Below, in pieces: positions 6,479 to 12,836 of a stretch of 12,836 nucleotides of DNA (the stretch's first letter is position 1; every line of letters begins with the position of its first letter). Source of the stretch: Phycisphaerae bacterium (lineage in GTDB: Bacteria; Planctomycetota; Phycisphaerae; JAAYCJ01). Position numbers and translations under genes: made by a program. Location: assembly GCA_012514125.1 (NCBI GenBank), contig JAAZAW010000094.1:1-12836 (forward strand). The letters are read 5' to 3'. Under the pieces are notes generated by a model. The model saw nothing but the letters and a program-made list of their open reading frames with translations. It did not search any database and was not told where the DNA came from.

Positions 6479-6862
6479 ATGGCTATTGAAAAAATTACCT
6501 CATCCCAGGCCCCTGCGGCGATTGGACCTTATTCTCAGGCGGTGGCGGCAGGATCGTTTGTGTTTACATCGGGGCAAATTGCCCTGGATTCCGCGAGCGG
6601 CAATGTTGTCGCAGGTGGAATCGATGTTCAGACGCGGCGAGTTCTGGACAATCTCAAGGCGGTACTCTCAGCGGCGGGATGCGAATTTACCGATGTCGTC
6701 AAGACGACCGTTTATCTTAAAGACATGAACGATTTTCCCGCGATGAACAAAGTTTATGGTGAATATTTCGCGGAACCTTTCCCGGCTCGATCCACTGTCG
6801 AGGTCGCGAGGCTTCCTAAAGACGTTCTTGTTGAAATCGATGTAACCGCGATTAAAAAATAA
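6479..6862 (+). CDS. ridA: RidA family enamine/imine deaminase
   Basis: This 127-residue cytoplasmic protein has the typical RidA (YjgF/YER057c/UK114) length. RidA proteins form trimers that hydrolyse reactive 2-aminoacrylate and other imines made by PLP enzymes. Conserved features are AIGPYSQAV with Tyr18, FTSGQIALD, Arg104 in FPARSTVEV (the substrate-carboxylate arginine) and Glu119 in VEIDVTAI, so it should be an active deaminase. AGGAG at 6465-6469 lies 9 nt before the ATG. It follows rodA by 51 nt with no clear promoter between, so it may be cotranscribed with the cell wall genes. The final Lys codons and stop overlap the terminator of the convergent esterase gene. Confidence 0.95.
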   Translation: MAIEKITSSQAPAAIGPYSQAVAAGSFVFTSGQIALDSASGNVVAGGIDVQTRRVLDNLKAVLSAAGCEFTDVVKTTVYLKDMNDFPAMNKVYGEYFAEPFPARSTVEVARLPKDVLVEIDVTAIKK

Positions 6863-6892
6863 GGTAGATTTCCAGAAAAGAAAATCCACCTT
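6854..6892 (-). terminator. Terminator of the esterase gene, overlapping the ridA stop
   Basis: Arms 6861-6871 and 6882-6892 form an 11-bp stem that is fully paired in minus-strand RNA (one G-U) but has an A-C mismatch in plus-strand RNA. Six T follow on the minus strand (complement of 6854-6859), which are the last Lys codons of ridA. It therefore serves mainly the minus-strand gene ending at 6912. It may also help end ridA transcripts, although the plus side has only a later, weak T-run. Confidence 0.75.
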
Positions 6893-6911
6893 ATACCTGT
6901 TATTTTTGAGG

Positions 6912-8822
6912 TTAATCGAAATATTTCAGCAATCCCGGAATAATCAGACTCCGGATATCGGTGGAATCGTAATAACGGGTTTTGACCCAGTCGCTGTAGT
7001 TTTTCCAGCCTTCGACACTTTCGATTTTCTTGATTCGGTTGTCGAGGAGCGCAGCCAATCGGACATACATACCGGCAGTGCCGTGGGTATAGAACCGCAA
7101 ATCGGAGGAGTCGAGTCCGGGCCATTGTTCGATGAGTTCCACAGCCCGCAGGACGTCATAAACCCGCATGGCGGCCAGAGAATCGTCGAGCCAGAAAAGA
7201 TCGTCGTTGAGCTTGTGGAGTGCTCCATAAAACTCCCGGGCAGAAGGGCCGTTGAGAATAGAGGGTTCGAGGCATCCCATACCTGAGACGTCGAGCACCA
7301 GCACCGCCCTTCCCGCCTGACAGGTTTTGCGAATCCAAGGGGCGTGGTCGGCAGCGGCCTGCGTCCCATTGTTCCAAACCGCGAGTGTCACGGGTGTTTT
7401 TGATTCGCTTTGTCGGAAATCACGGAACATTACCCCGTAATTGCAGATGTCTTCCTGCGAAAACCAGAGGCCGGCTTGAATTGCCAGGTTGTTGATACGG
7501 GGAGTATAATAGACTCGCAGATTTAAATCGCATTTTTTTCGGCCCGCAAAGATTTTTTCTCGCAGCCAATCGTTTTTTTTCTTTTGTGAGAGTTGTTTGC
7601 GTTGTTTTGTCAGCAGTGTCAGGCGATCGAGGTTTTCTTCATATACAAATCTGGCTCCGGGCAGTTCGCCGCGAACCTGACCCGATTGAGTGCACCAGAG
7701 TTGTGAAGGCTCGATGGGTTGGATGTCTTCGTCCCGTGGGGTGACTTTCTTTCCCAGAAGATGCTGCGAGAAGAACTCCGCCGCTGCACGGGCAAGGTTC
7801 CGGGTGTAACAATGCGTCGAAACATCTTCCACCAGGTCCACTTTTCCGGGTTGGCCCAGCATCTTCCAGAAGCGTTTGCATCGCTGGACGGTTCGGCGGG
7901 TTCCTTCAATGGGGAAAAAGTCATAGGTTACCGCAAGGACCCGCACCGGTTTGGGGCACATCGCCAGCAGAATGTCTTCATGATCCCATCCCAGGGCCGT
8001 CATTCCGCGCCAGATTTGCTCGGCATCCTGAGCGCCGCCGACGTACATATAACTTTGACGATTCATGACAAACGTGCCCGGTGCGGCGGCGGCGATTCTC
8101 GGATCGCACATCATCATCAGGCAGGTCTGGGTTCCGCCGCCTGAATTGCCTGTTATGCCGATTCGTTTTGGATCGACCTCCGGACGTGTGCATAAATAAT
8201 CGACACCACGCATGATATCATGAACAAAATATCGGCAAAGACTATCGCCCAGCGCGGAACACTGGCTGCCTGCATGGTCGTGTTCCGGGCAGCAGCAATT
8301 GATGGTCGTGCCCTTTAACGATTTTTCATAATAGCTGAACCGTTCGCCCTGCCCTATCGGGTCCTGGGCCAGGACGACCAGTCCTGCCTTGGCGAGATAT
8401 CGACAGACAATTTGGTATTCCTCGACATGTTTGGCTTGGGGATGATGCCCGGAGGCAAACAGTACCGCTCCGCGAGGCGTGGTAATACCGTCGGGGACAT
8501 AAAGGTTGGCAGTGACGAAGGCTTTGGGACGGGATTCAAAAATTACTTTTTCGATCCGAAACCCTTCCTGCTGAATTGTGCCGACGATTCGGGGATTGAG
8601 AGGGGTGGAGCTTGAGGGAAGACCGCCCATCGATTTGATCAATTCATTCCGCAACCATTGTTGACGTTTTTTTAAGGCCTGGGGTGTTTTGATCGCATCG
8701 CGGGCAGCGTCTCCTGCGGCAAACGCCCGAACAGAACGTTCATAAACATGACGTTTCAATTGATCTTTTACATCGTAGTAATACTGATCGGGAGCAAAAA
8801 TTGTGATTTCATTCGGATTCAT
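6912..8822 (-). CDS. Double-domain alpha/beta hydrolase, acetylxylan-esterase-like
   Basis: This 636-residue protein has no signal peptide, so it is probably cytoplasmic. Residues about 80-355 are an alpha/beta hydrolase resembling AXE1/Abhydrolase_7 enzymes, with GHHPQAK (125-131), AQDPIGQGER (152-161), and the nucleophile elbow GITGNSGGG with Ser227. Asp301 (VTYDFFPIEG) and His337 (VSTHCYTRN) are the likely acid and base. Residues about 475-620 repeat the fold weakly (TLAVWNNGTQ, VLVLDVSGMG, FYTHGTAGMY), but the nucleophile position is Thr582 and the preceding Gly is His. That half is probably not catalytic. A Cys/His-rich stretch (Cys176-178, His181, His183, Cys188) lies between the oxyanion and elbow regions. 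AAGGT lies about 7 nt before the ATG. The substrate is unknown: an ester of a carbohydrate or small molecule is a family-based guess. Confidence 0.8.
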   Translation of the reverse strand: MNPNEITIFAPDQYYYDVKDQLKRHVYERSVRAFAAGDAARDAIKTPQALKKRQQWLRNELIKSMGGLPSSSTPLNPRIVGTIQQEGFRIEKVIFESRPKAFVTANLYVPDGITTPRGAVLFASGHHPQAKHVEEYQIVCRYLAKAGLVVLAQDPIGQGERFSYYEKSLKGTTINCCCPEHDHAGSQCSALGDSLCRYFVHDIMRGVDYLCTRPEVDPKRIGITGNSGGGTQTCLMMMCDPRIAAAAPGTFVMNRQSYMYVGGAQDAEQIWRGMTALGWDHEDILLAMCPKPVRVLAVTYDFFPIEGTRRTVQRCKRFWKMLGQPGKVDLVEDVSTHCYTRNLARAAAEFFSQHLLGKKVTPRDEDIQPIEPSQLWCTQSGQVRGELPGARFVYEENLDRLTLLTKQRKQLSQKKKNDWLREKIFAGRKKCDLNLRVYYTPRINNLAIQAGLWFSQEDICNYGVMFRDFRQSESKTPVTLAVWNNGTQAAADHAPWIRKTCQAGRAVLVLDVSGMGCLEPSILNGPSAREFYGALHKLNDDLFWLDDSLAAMRVYDVLRAVELIEQWPGLDSSDLRFYTHGTAGMYVRLAALLDNRIKKIESVEGWKNYSDWVKTRYYDSTDIRSLIIPGLLKYFD

Positions 8823-9048
8823 TGAATTACCTTTTTACCTGGACTCGTTAAATTTTATCAACCTTTTAAAATACTCGATTTCGACGTATTTCGATTTTAC
8901 TCGTCCAGTATTATCGGCGTCATCAAAAAATTCAATGTCGGTTGAAATCTACTATCAAAATCACCAAATATTCAACCTCTGGGTCATGTTATTTTGATCC
9001 ATACGGCAGACTCAGAGGTTGAAAGAAATTTACAATACTCCGGAAGTA
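8823..9048. other. Intergenic region between PHP and esterase genes
   Basis: This is 226 nt without a convincing gene. It holds the 15-bp stem at 8971-9023 (separate entry). It also has a direct repeat ATTTCGA at 8878-8884 and 8888-8894, with starts exactly 10 bp apart (one helical turn), and A/T-rich stretches near the esterase start. A poor minus-strand promoter match is present (TTGAAT, then GATAAT at sub-optimal spacing), so the esterase may have its own promoter or be read from the PHP gene. The direct repeat could be an activator or repressor site. Confidence 0.4.
8971..9023. repeat. Long inverted repeat, 15-bp stem, between two minus-strand genes
   Basis: TTCAACCTCTG (8971-8981) is perfectly complementary to 9013-9023. 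The stem continues inward through a G-T wobble (8982/9012) and GTC/GAC (8983-8985 with 9009-9011), leaving a 23-nt loop. It starts about 25 nt after the PHP stop codon. No strong U-run follows on the minus strand (AATATTTGG), so it is at best a weak terminator. An mRNA-stabilising or processing hairpin between the PHP and esterase genes is an alternative. Confidence 0.6.
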
Positions 9049-9915
9049 TTAAACCAAAAGCGTATTACTCCAAGCCCGTCGACCAGGCTCATCCTCGATC
9101 TCCAGTCTGGCGTAAGACCAGTTCGGTGGAATTTCGAAAGTTCCGTGCGTAATCGTGTTATTTTCGCAATTTCCCAGACGTTTGCCCTCTCCTCGCGGAC
9201 CAACCAGACGAATGGCGCTTACGGGGGAAGTTTCAACATGGACCTGTTGTCCGTCGAATTCGATTTTGTGGAAATCCGGTCCGCATGACGAATAATAATT
9301 TCCCGCGCGAATCGCCGACATAATTTCATCGACCGTTCGAGACTTCGCATTGACGACGATCCATCCGCCATGCCAGCAATTTCCTCCATGCGTATCGTCG
9401 GAGGCGAATCCCAGAACATTCCGCCCCTGTATCAGCATGGAATCCCAGACAAAAGCACCGTCCGATTTTCCGTTGGACCACCTGCAGACATGATTATAGA
9501 CTTCCACACCATGAAACGGATATTTTATCGCATCGTCCAGCGTGTTTCCCATCCAGTGCGGATGGGCGAGAATAATTAGGCCGTTTTGACGAAGGGCTGA
9601 TTCGATCCCGGCTTTCAATCCCATCTCCCGCGTCAGGCCGGTAAAATTTCCAAGACAAACCACATGATAATTCGACCCGTCGGGGTCCGGTCCGTCGATC
9701 TCGATTCCATTGATCCATAAAAGCCGATTCGGGTCGTTCGTCTCCGGCTCATTCGAGGAAATCCAGTGGTCGGTCCTGAAGAGAAAATCGAATCCCGCCT
9801 TTTCATACATCGCCCCCAACTCTTGAGGCGACAAGCCTCCGTCGGAAAGCGTGGAATGGGCGTGCGTGTTTCCTTTATACCAGGTGCCGGAAGTGTCATA
9901 GCGAAATTTTTTCAT
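9049..9915 (-). CDS. PHP-domain metal-dependent phosphoesterase
   Basis: This 288-residue protein carries PHP-domain motifs in order: NTHAHSTLSDGG (His18, His20, Asp25), FRTDHW (Asp49, His50), Glu72 in NGIEIDG, ILAHPHW (His118), GVEVYN, and ASDDTHGG (Asp174, His176). These residues bind two or three metal ions in PHP hydrolases. Residues after about 200 form a beta-rich C-terminal extension (IRLVGPRGEG, ARLEIEDEPG) that could be an accessory domain. No signal peptide or membrane segment is seen. Known stand-alone PHP proteins hydrolyse histidinol phosphate, nucleotide or sugar phosphates; the substrate here is not deducible. AAAGGA lies about 9 nt before the ATG. It is divergent from the XRE-cupin regulator and shares a control region with it, so it is probably regulated by it. 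Confidence 0.85.
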   Translation of the reverse strand: MKKFRYDTSGTWYKGNTHAHSTLSDGGLSPQELGAMYEKAGFDFLFRTDHWISSNEPETNDPNRLLWINGIEIDGPDPDGSNYHVVCLGNFTGLTREMGLKAGIESALRQNGLIILAHPHWMGNTLDDAIKYPFHGVEVYNHVCRWSNGKSDGAFVWDSMLIQGRNVLGFASDDTHGGNCWHGGWIVVNAKSRTVDEIMSAIRAGNYYSSCGPDFHKIEFDGQQVHVETSPVSAIRLVGPRGEGKRLGNCENNTITHGTFEIPPNWSYARLEIEDEPGRRAWSNTLLV

Positions 9916-9948
9916 GAAGTTATTCCTTTATTGTGTTTCATTATTTCG

Positions 9949-9977
9949 TTGCAATTTTCTTCTTATACCCCTATATT
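9949..9977 (+). promoter_or_regulatory. Promoter of the XRE-cupin/EamA operon
   Basis: -35 TTGCAA (9949-9954) and -10 TATATT (9972-9977) are separated by 17 bp, giving an expected start near 9984. The -10 overlaps the first inverted repeat (9975-9991), as expected for repression. Confidence 0.6.
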
Positions 9978-9990
9978 GATTTAAAGTCAA
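9962..9990 (-). promoter_or_regulatory. Divergent promoter of the PHP gene
   Basis: On the minus strand TTGACT (complement 9985-9990) and TATAAG (complement 9962-9967) are separated by 17 bp. Both differ from consensus in one base. The element is interleaved with the plus-strand promoter, so the two probably compete or are regulated together. Its -35 lies within the first inverted repeat. Confidence 0.65.
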
Positions 9991-10010
9991 TTTATTTGAT
10001 TAGGAATCAA
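9975..10010. promoter_or_regulatory. Two inverted repeats, putative operator of the XRE-cupin regulator
   Basis: ATTGA/TCAAT around a 7-nt centre (9975-9991) and TTGATT/AATCAA around AGG (9996-10010) form two dyads. Their left half-sites TTGATT start 20 bp apart, about two helical turns. The first overlaps the plus -10 and minus -35; the second covers the Shine-Dalgarno AGGA of the regulator gene. This arrangement fits autoregulation plus control of the PHP gene. Binding by the adjacent regulator is inferred from position. Confidence 0.55.
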
Positions 10011-10011
10011 T

Positions 10012-10593
10012 ATGAATCTGGTAGCTCTGGCTCTTCGGCTTCGAACAATCCGAACGGAAAAAGGAATGACGCTCGACGATCTGGCGAAACAGTCGGGCCT
10101 GACCGCGAGCATGCTGTGCAAGATCGAGAATTTTCGTGTAACACCTTCTTTGCCCGCTATCGCGGCAATTGCCAAGGCATTGGGCGTGACACTCAGTGCG
10201 TTGTTCACCGACATCGAAGACCCGCCGGAAGTCGAGGTCGTTTGTGCGCATGAACGAAAGCTCATCCATCGCGACGATTCGGCATGGAGTTATTATGCAC
10301 TTTTGTCAAACCAGGCGAACTATCATGTCGAACCGTTTATCGTCGAGATTCCCCCCGGCCATCCTCCCCGAAAAAAGCAATCGCACGAAGGCGATGAATT
10401 TATGCTCATGTTATCCGGCACCCTGGATTTTATTCACGGTGATAAAACCTATCGCCTCAAAAAAGGCGACAGCACCTACAGTAATGGGAATGTTGAACAC
10501 ACCCTGATCAATCCAACACAGCAACCGGCCAGGATTCTGGTCGTTTATTGCAATCAGAGAGGCAGCGACGGCAGACCATGTTCACGGGAATAG
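10012..10593 (+). CDS. XRE-family regulator with C-terminal cupin domain
   Basis: This 193-residue protein has an N-terminal helix-turn-helix of the XRE/Cro type (about residues 7-65: LRLRTIRTEKGMTLDDLAKQ, then TASMLCKIENFRVTPSLPAI) and a C-terminal cupin_2 barrel (about 105-185). The first cupin motif reads SHEGDEFMLMLSGTLDF and the second GDSTYSNGNVEHTLIN, giving a His-Glu-His set in place of the full HxH motif, so metal binding may be partial. Such proteins sense a small ligand through the cupin and act as local regulators of metabolic genes. AGGA lies about 5 nt before the ATG. It overlaps the EamA transporter gene by 16 nt and is divergent from the PHP gene. The ligand is unknown. Confidence 0.9.
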   Translation: MNLVALALRLRTIRTEKGMTLDDLAKQSGLTASMLCKIENFRVTPSLPAIAAIAKALGVTLSALFTDIEDPPEVEVVCAHERKLIHRDDSAWSYYALLSNQANYHVEPFIVEIPPGHPPRKKQSHEGDEFMLMLSGTLDFIHGDKTYRLKKGDSTYSNGNVEHTLINPTQQPARILVVYCNQRGSDGRPCSRE

Positions 10594-11474
10594 ATCAAAG
10601 CGTTATTTTTGCCTTAGGCAGTATGTTTTTCGCGGGCGTCAACGATATCGTCTTTAAGAAACAAGCGATCAGCGGTTTGGGGCGCGGACAGTACCTGAGC
10701 ATCGTCGGTATCGTCTGGATGCTCGTCTTCACATTGATCGCCCTGATGACAGGCGGATCAACCATTACACGAAACGCCCTTTTCTGGGGGCTTATCGCCG
10801 GCGGATTTTCGATTTCCTCGAACTATCTGCTCGTCTGGAGTCTTCGACACCTCGACGCCAGCATCGGGGCGACGATCTATCGTTTGAATCTGATCCTGGT
10901 CGTTATTATCGCTGTTTTCTGGCTTGATGAAACTCTGACCCTTCTTAAAATCATCGGCCTGAGTTTCGCGGGTGCGGCGATTCTTCTTTTTTCGGGAAAA
11001 TCCTCCTTTGGCCCCAAAAACAAGCTCAAAATACAGGCGTTTGTCCTGGCGTTTTTCGCCAGCGCCCTGCGAGCGGGCATGGGCATTACCTATAAACTTG
11101 CGGCGATAGATTTTCATGATCTGCCCGTCGATGAACGTGCCGTTCAGAATTACTGGTTCATCGCCATTCAAGGGTTGATCTGGTTCGTAGCAGGTTTGTT
11201 CATTTCCATTCGTTTTGAAAATGAAACCGCTCTGAAATCTCGGAATGTGGGTTATGGTGTGCTCAGCGGGGTCCTCATTTGCGGGATCGTCCTGTTCATG
11301 GCCAAATCGCTCGCCGTCGGCAATGCCAGTGTCGCCATTCCCATCACCCAAATGAGTTTTCTGATCACTTCACTCATTTCCTGGCCGTTGTACCGCGAAC
11401 AATTCTCGTTCAACAAGGTTCTTGCGTTGACTTTGGCAAGCGCAGCCATTGTATTTTTGACTCTGAACGCTTAA
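10578..11474 (+). CDS. EamA/DMT-family transporter
   Basis: This 298-residue membrane protein has about ten hydrophobic helices arranged as two EamA repeats (about residues 5-135 and 150-297). The first repeat ends with RLNLILVVIIAVFWLDETLTLLKIIGLSFAGAAILLF and the second with PITQMSFLITSLISWPLYREQFSFNKVLALTLASAAIVFL, both typical of drug/metabolite transporters. The family exports or imports amino acids, sugars, nucleosides or other metabolites; specificity cannot be read here. The ATG at 10578 is chosen as the start near the first helix. A TTG at 10548 in frame is possible, and GAGAGG sits at 10557-10562. The 16-nt overlap with the regulator gene indicates one operon and a common signal. 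Confidence 0.88.
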   Translation: MFTGIDQSVIFALGSMFFAGVNDIVFKKQAISGLGRGQYLSIVGIVWMLVFTLIALMTGGSTITRNALFWGLIAGGFSISSNYLLVWSLRHLDASIGATIYRLNLILVVIIAVFWLDETLTLLKIIGLSFAGAAILLFSGKSSFGPKNKLKIQAFVLAFFASALRAGMGITYKLAAIDFHDLPVDERAVQNYWFIAIQGLIWFVAGLFISIRFENETALKSRNVGYGVLSGVLICGIVLFMAKSLAVGNASVAIPITQMSFLITSLISWPLYREQFSFNKVLALTLASAAIVFLTLNA

Positions 11475-11511
11475 TAAAAAAAGGCGAGTACTCATGATGA
11501 GTACCCGCCTT
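11475..11511 (-). terminator. Terminator of pnp
   Basis: AAGGCG-x-GTACTCA and TGAGTAC-x-CGCCTT (11481-11511, 3-nt loop) form a 14-bp stem. The central position pairs as G-U only in minus-strand RNA and is an A-C mismatch in plus-strand RNA. A run of T follows on the minus strand (complement of 11476-11482). It ends pnp. It may also serve the convergent EamA gene, whose stop is at 11474, though the plus side lacks a good U-run. Confidence 0.85.
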
Positions 11512-11538
11512 GAGTTTCTCTGATTGTCGCGGAATTTG

Positions 11539-12836
11539 TTAATCGCGATCTCCGCGTCGGCCTCTGCCGCCATCCCGTCCACCATCCCGGCCGCCTTCAC
11601 GGCGACGTTCGGTGTTTTCCGGAATGTTGGCTTCGATTTCAGGATTCAAGCCGCCTTTCATTGTCAGTTTGACCCGACCCTGATCGTCGATGCCGATCAC
11701 TTTCACCTTGACCATATCGCCGACCTTGACCACATCGTTGACCGAGCCGACATATTTGTCCGCCATTTCGCTGATGTGAACCAGACCGTCCTGACCGGGC
11801 AACACTTCGACAAAGGCGCCGAAATCCTTGATCGAAATGACTTCGGAGGTATAAACCCTGCCGACCTGAACTTCTTCGGTGATCGCTTCGACCGCTTCCT
11901 TGGCCTTTTGAGCGCTGTCGCCGTTCGGACAGGAAATATAGACCGTACCGTCGTCCTCGATCTCGATCGTCGCGCCGGTGTCTTCCTGAATCTTTCGGAT
12001 CATCTTGCCGCCAGGTCCGATGACCTTGCCGATCTTCTCAGGATCGATCTTGATCGTCAGGAGCTTGGGAGCATAGGGCGAGAGGGTCTCTCGCGAAGCA
12101 GGCAGCGTCGCCTTCATCAGTTCAAGAATATGCAGCCGAGCCGTGCGGGCACGTTCGAAGGTTTCCCGAATGATGTCCAGCGACAGGCCTCGAATCTTAA
12201 GATCGAGCTGAATGCCCGTGATGCCCTTTTCTGTACCGGCGACCTTGAAGTCCATATCGCCGAAATGATCTTCATTGCCGACGATGTCGGTGATGAGTAA
12301 TCGTTTGTCCGCCGAGGTGATCATCCCGATGCTGATGCCCGCGACCGGCGATTTGATCGGCACACCCGCGTCCATCATGGAAAGCGTCCCGCCGCAAACC
12401 GTCGCCATGGAGCTTGAACCGTTGGATTCAAGGACGTCGCTCACCAGTCGAACCGTATAGGGGAAATCTTCCACCGCCGGCATGACCTGGGCCAGCGAAC
12501 GTTCCGCCAGGGCGCCATGACCGATTTCTCGTCGGCCTGGACCGCGAATCGGACGAACTTCGCCCACACTGAACGGCGGGAAGTTGTAATCAAGCATGAA
12601 TTTCTTGCTGTATTCCTCCGCCAGACCATCGACGATCTGTTCGTCTTCCGCAGTTCCCAATGTGGTGATGACCAGTACCTGGGTCTCGCCGCGAGTAAAG
12701 ACCGCCGAACCGTGGGTACGGGGCAGCAATCCCACTTCGCTGGTGATGGGCCGAACCTGATCGAACGCCCTGCCGTCTTCCCGCTTGCCTTCCAGAATCA
12801 TTTCACGGGTGGTCTCTTCTTCGAAATCTTCAAACG
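11539..12836 (-). CDS. pnp: Polynucleotide phosphorylase, C-terminal part
   Basis: The frame stays open to the window edge, so the N-terminal third is missing; 431 complete codons plus part of another are visible. PNPase degrades RNA 3' to 5' using phosphate and works as a trimer. Seen in order: the second RNase PH domain beginning at REMILEGKREDGRAFDQVRPI, with GHGALAERSLAQVMP, SNGSSSMATVCGGTLSMMDAGVP and the acidic GDMDFKVAGTEKGITGIQ; a KH domain with KVIGPGGKMIRKIQ (GxxG loop GPGG); an S1 domain (VGRVYTSEVISIKDFGAFVEVLPGQDGLVHISE, in two pieces around the ISIKDFG core); and a short tail rich in Arg, Gly and Asp with GGRDGGRDGGRG. It ends 28 nt upstream of its terminator. The Met at 12801 is internal, not the start. 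Confidence 0.97.
   Translation of the reverse strand, partial: FEDFEEETTREMILEGKREDGRAFDQVRPITSEVGLLPRTHGSAVFTRGETQVLVITTLGTAEDEQIVDGLAEEYSKKFMLDYNFPPFSVGEVRPIRGPGRREIGHGALAERSLAQVMPAVEDFPYTVRLVSDVLESNGSSSMATVCGGTLSMMDAGVPIKSPVAGISIGMITSADKRLLITDIVGNEDHFGDMDFKVAGTEKGITGIQLDLKIRGLSLDIIRETFERARTARLHILELMKATLPASRETLSPYAPKLLTIKIDPEKIGKVIGPGGKMIRKIQEDTGATIEIEDDGTVYISCPNGDSAQKAKEAVEAITEEVQVGRVYTSEVISIKDFGAFVEVLPGQDGLVHISEMADKYVGSVNDVVKVGDMVKVKVIGIDDQGRVKLTMKGGLNPEIEANIPENTERRREGGRDGGRDGGRGRRGDRD

Noticed and set aside
8971..9023. Insertion-sequence or MITE remnant
   Set aside because: No flanking target duplication or transposase fragment is visible, and only one copy occurs in the window.
11524..12300. 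258-codon plus-strand open frame, with shorter companions, over pnp
   Set aside because: Antisense to the KH and S1 domains of PNPase, and no family resemblance of its own; a shadow caused by codon bias.

Overview
The window looks like an ordinary chromosomal segment of a bacterium with moderate G+C, most probably a planctomycete (Planctomycetota, Phycisphaerae-like). This is inferred from three things: a 23S rRNA operon with tRNA-Ile and tRNA-Ala but no 16S gene in front of it, a DUF2203 protein, and a large cytoplasmic esterase of a kind common in that phylum. No single marker is decisive. There is no sign of phage, transposon, CRISPR or plasmid functions.

Left end, minus strand (1-1485): the 5' part of a 23S rRNA gene, preceded in transcription order by tRNA-Ala(TGC) and tRNA-Ile(GAT). 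No 16S rRNA is present upstream. Instead there is a very strong-looking promoter (TTGACA/TATTAT with an A/T-rich UP-like tract), about 140 nt of structured sequence, and an intrinsic terminator, all before tRNA-Ile. Two complementary arms, one before tRNA-Ile and one between tRNA-Ala and 23S over a boxA-like motif, could form a stem enclosing both tRNAs. This part of the window departs most from textbook layouts.

Middle left (1548-6862): a small minus-strand DUF2203 gene, then plus-strand elongation (Rod complex) genes mreD, mrdA (PBP2) and rodA, followed by ridA. mrdA and rodA overlap by 29 nt. mreB and mreC are not next to mreD. mrdA has its own promoter, with a perfect 14-bp palindrome at the expected transcription start.

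Middle right (6912-11474): a locus that looks like a catabolic or scavenging module. It holds a minus-strand double-domain alpha/beta hydrolase (acetylxylan-esterase-like), a minus-strand PHP-domain phosphoesterase, and a divergent plus-strand XRE-cupin regulator overlapping an EamA/DMT-type transporter. Back-to-back promoters between the PHP and regulator genes interleave with two inverted repeats, which suggests one operator controls both directions. The substrate cannot be read from the sequence.

Right end (11539-12836): the C-terminal part of polynucleotide phosphorylase (second RNase PH core, KH, S1, Arg/Gly/Asp-rich tail) on the minus strand, cut by the window edge. Convergent gene pairs ridA/esterase and EamA/pnp are each separated by an intrinsic terminator whose U-run serves the minus-strand gene.
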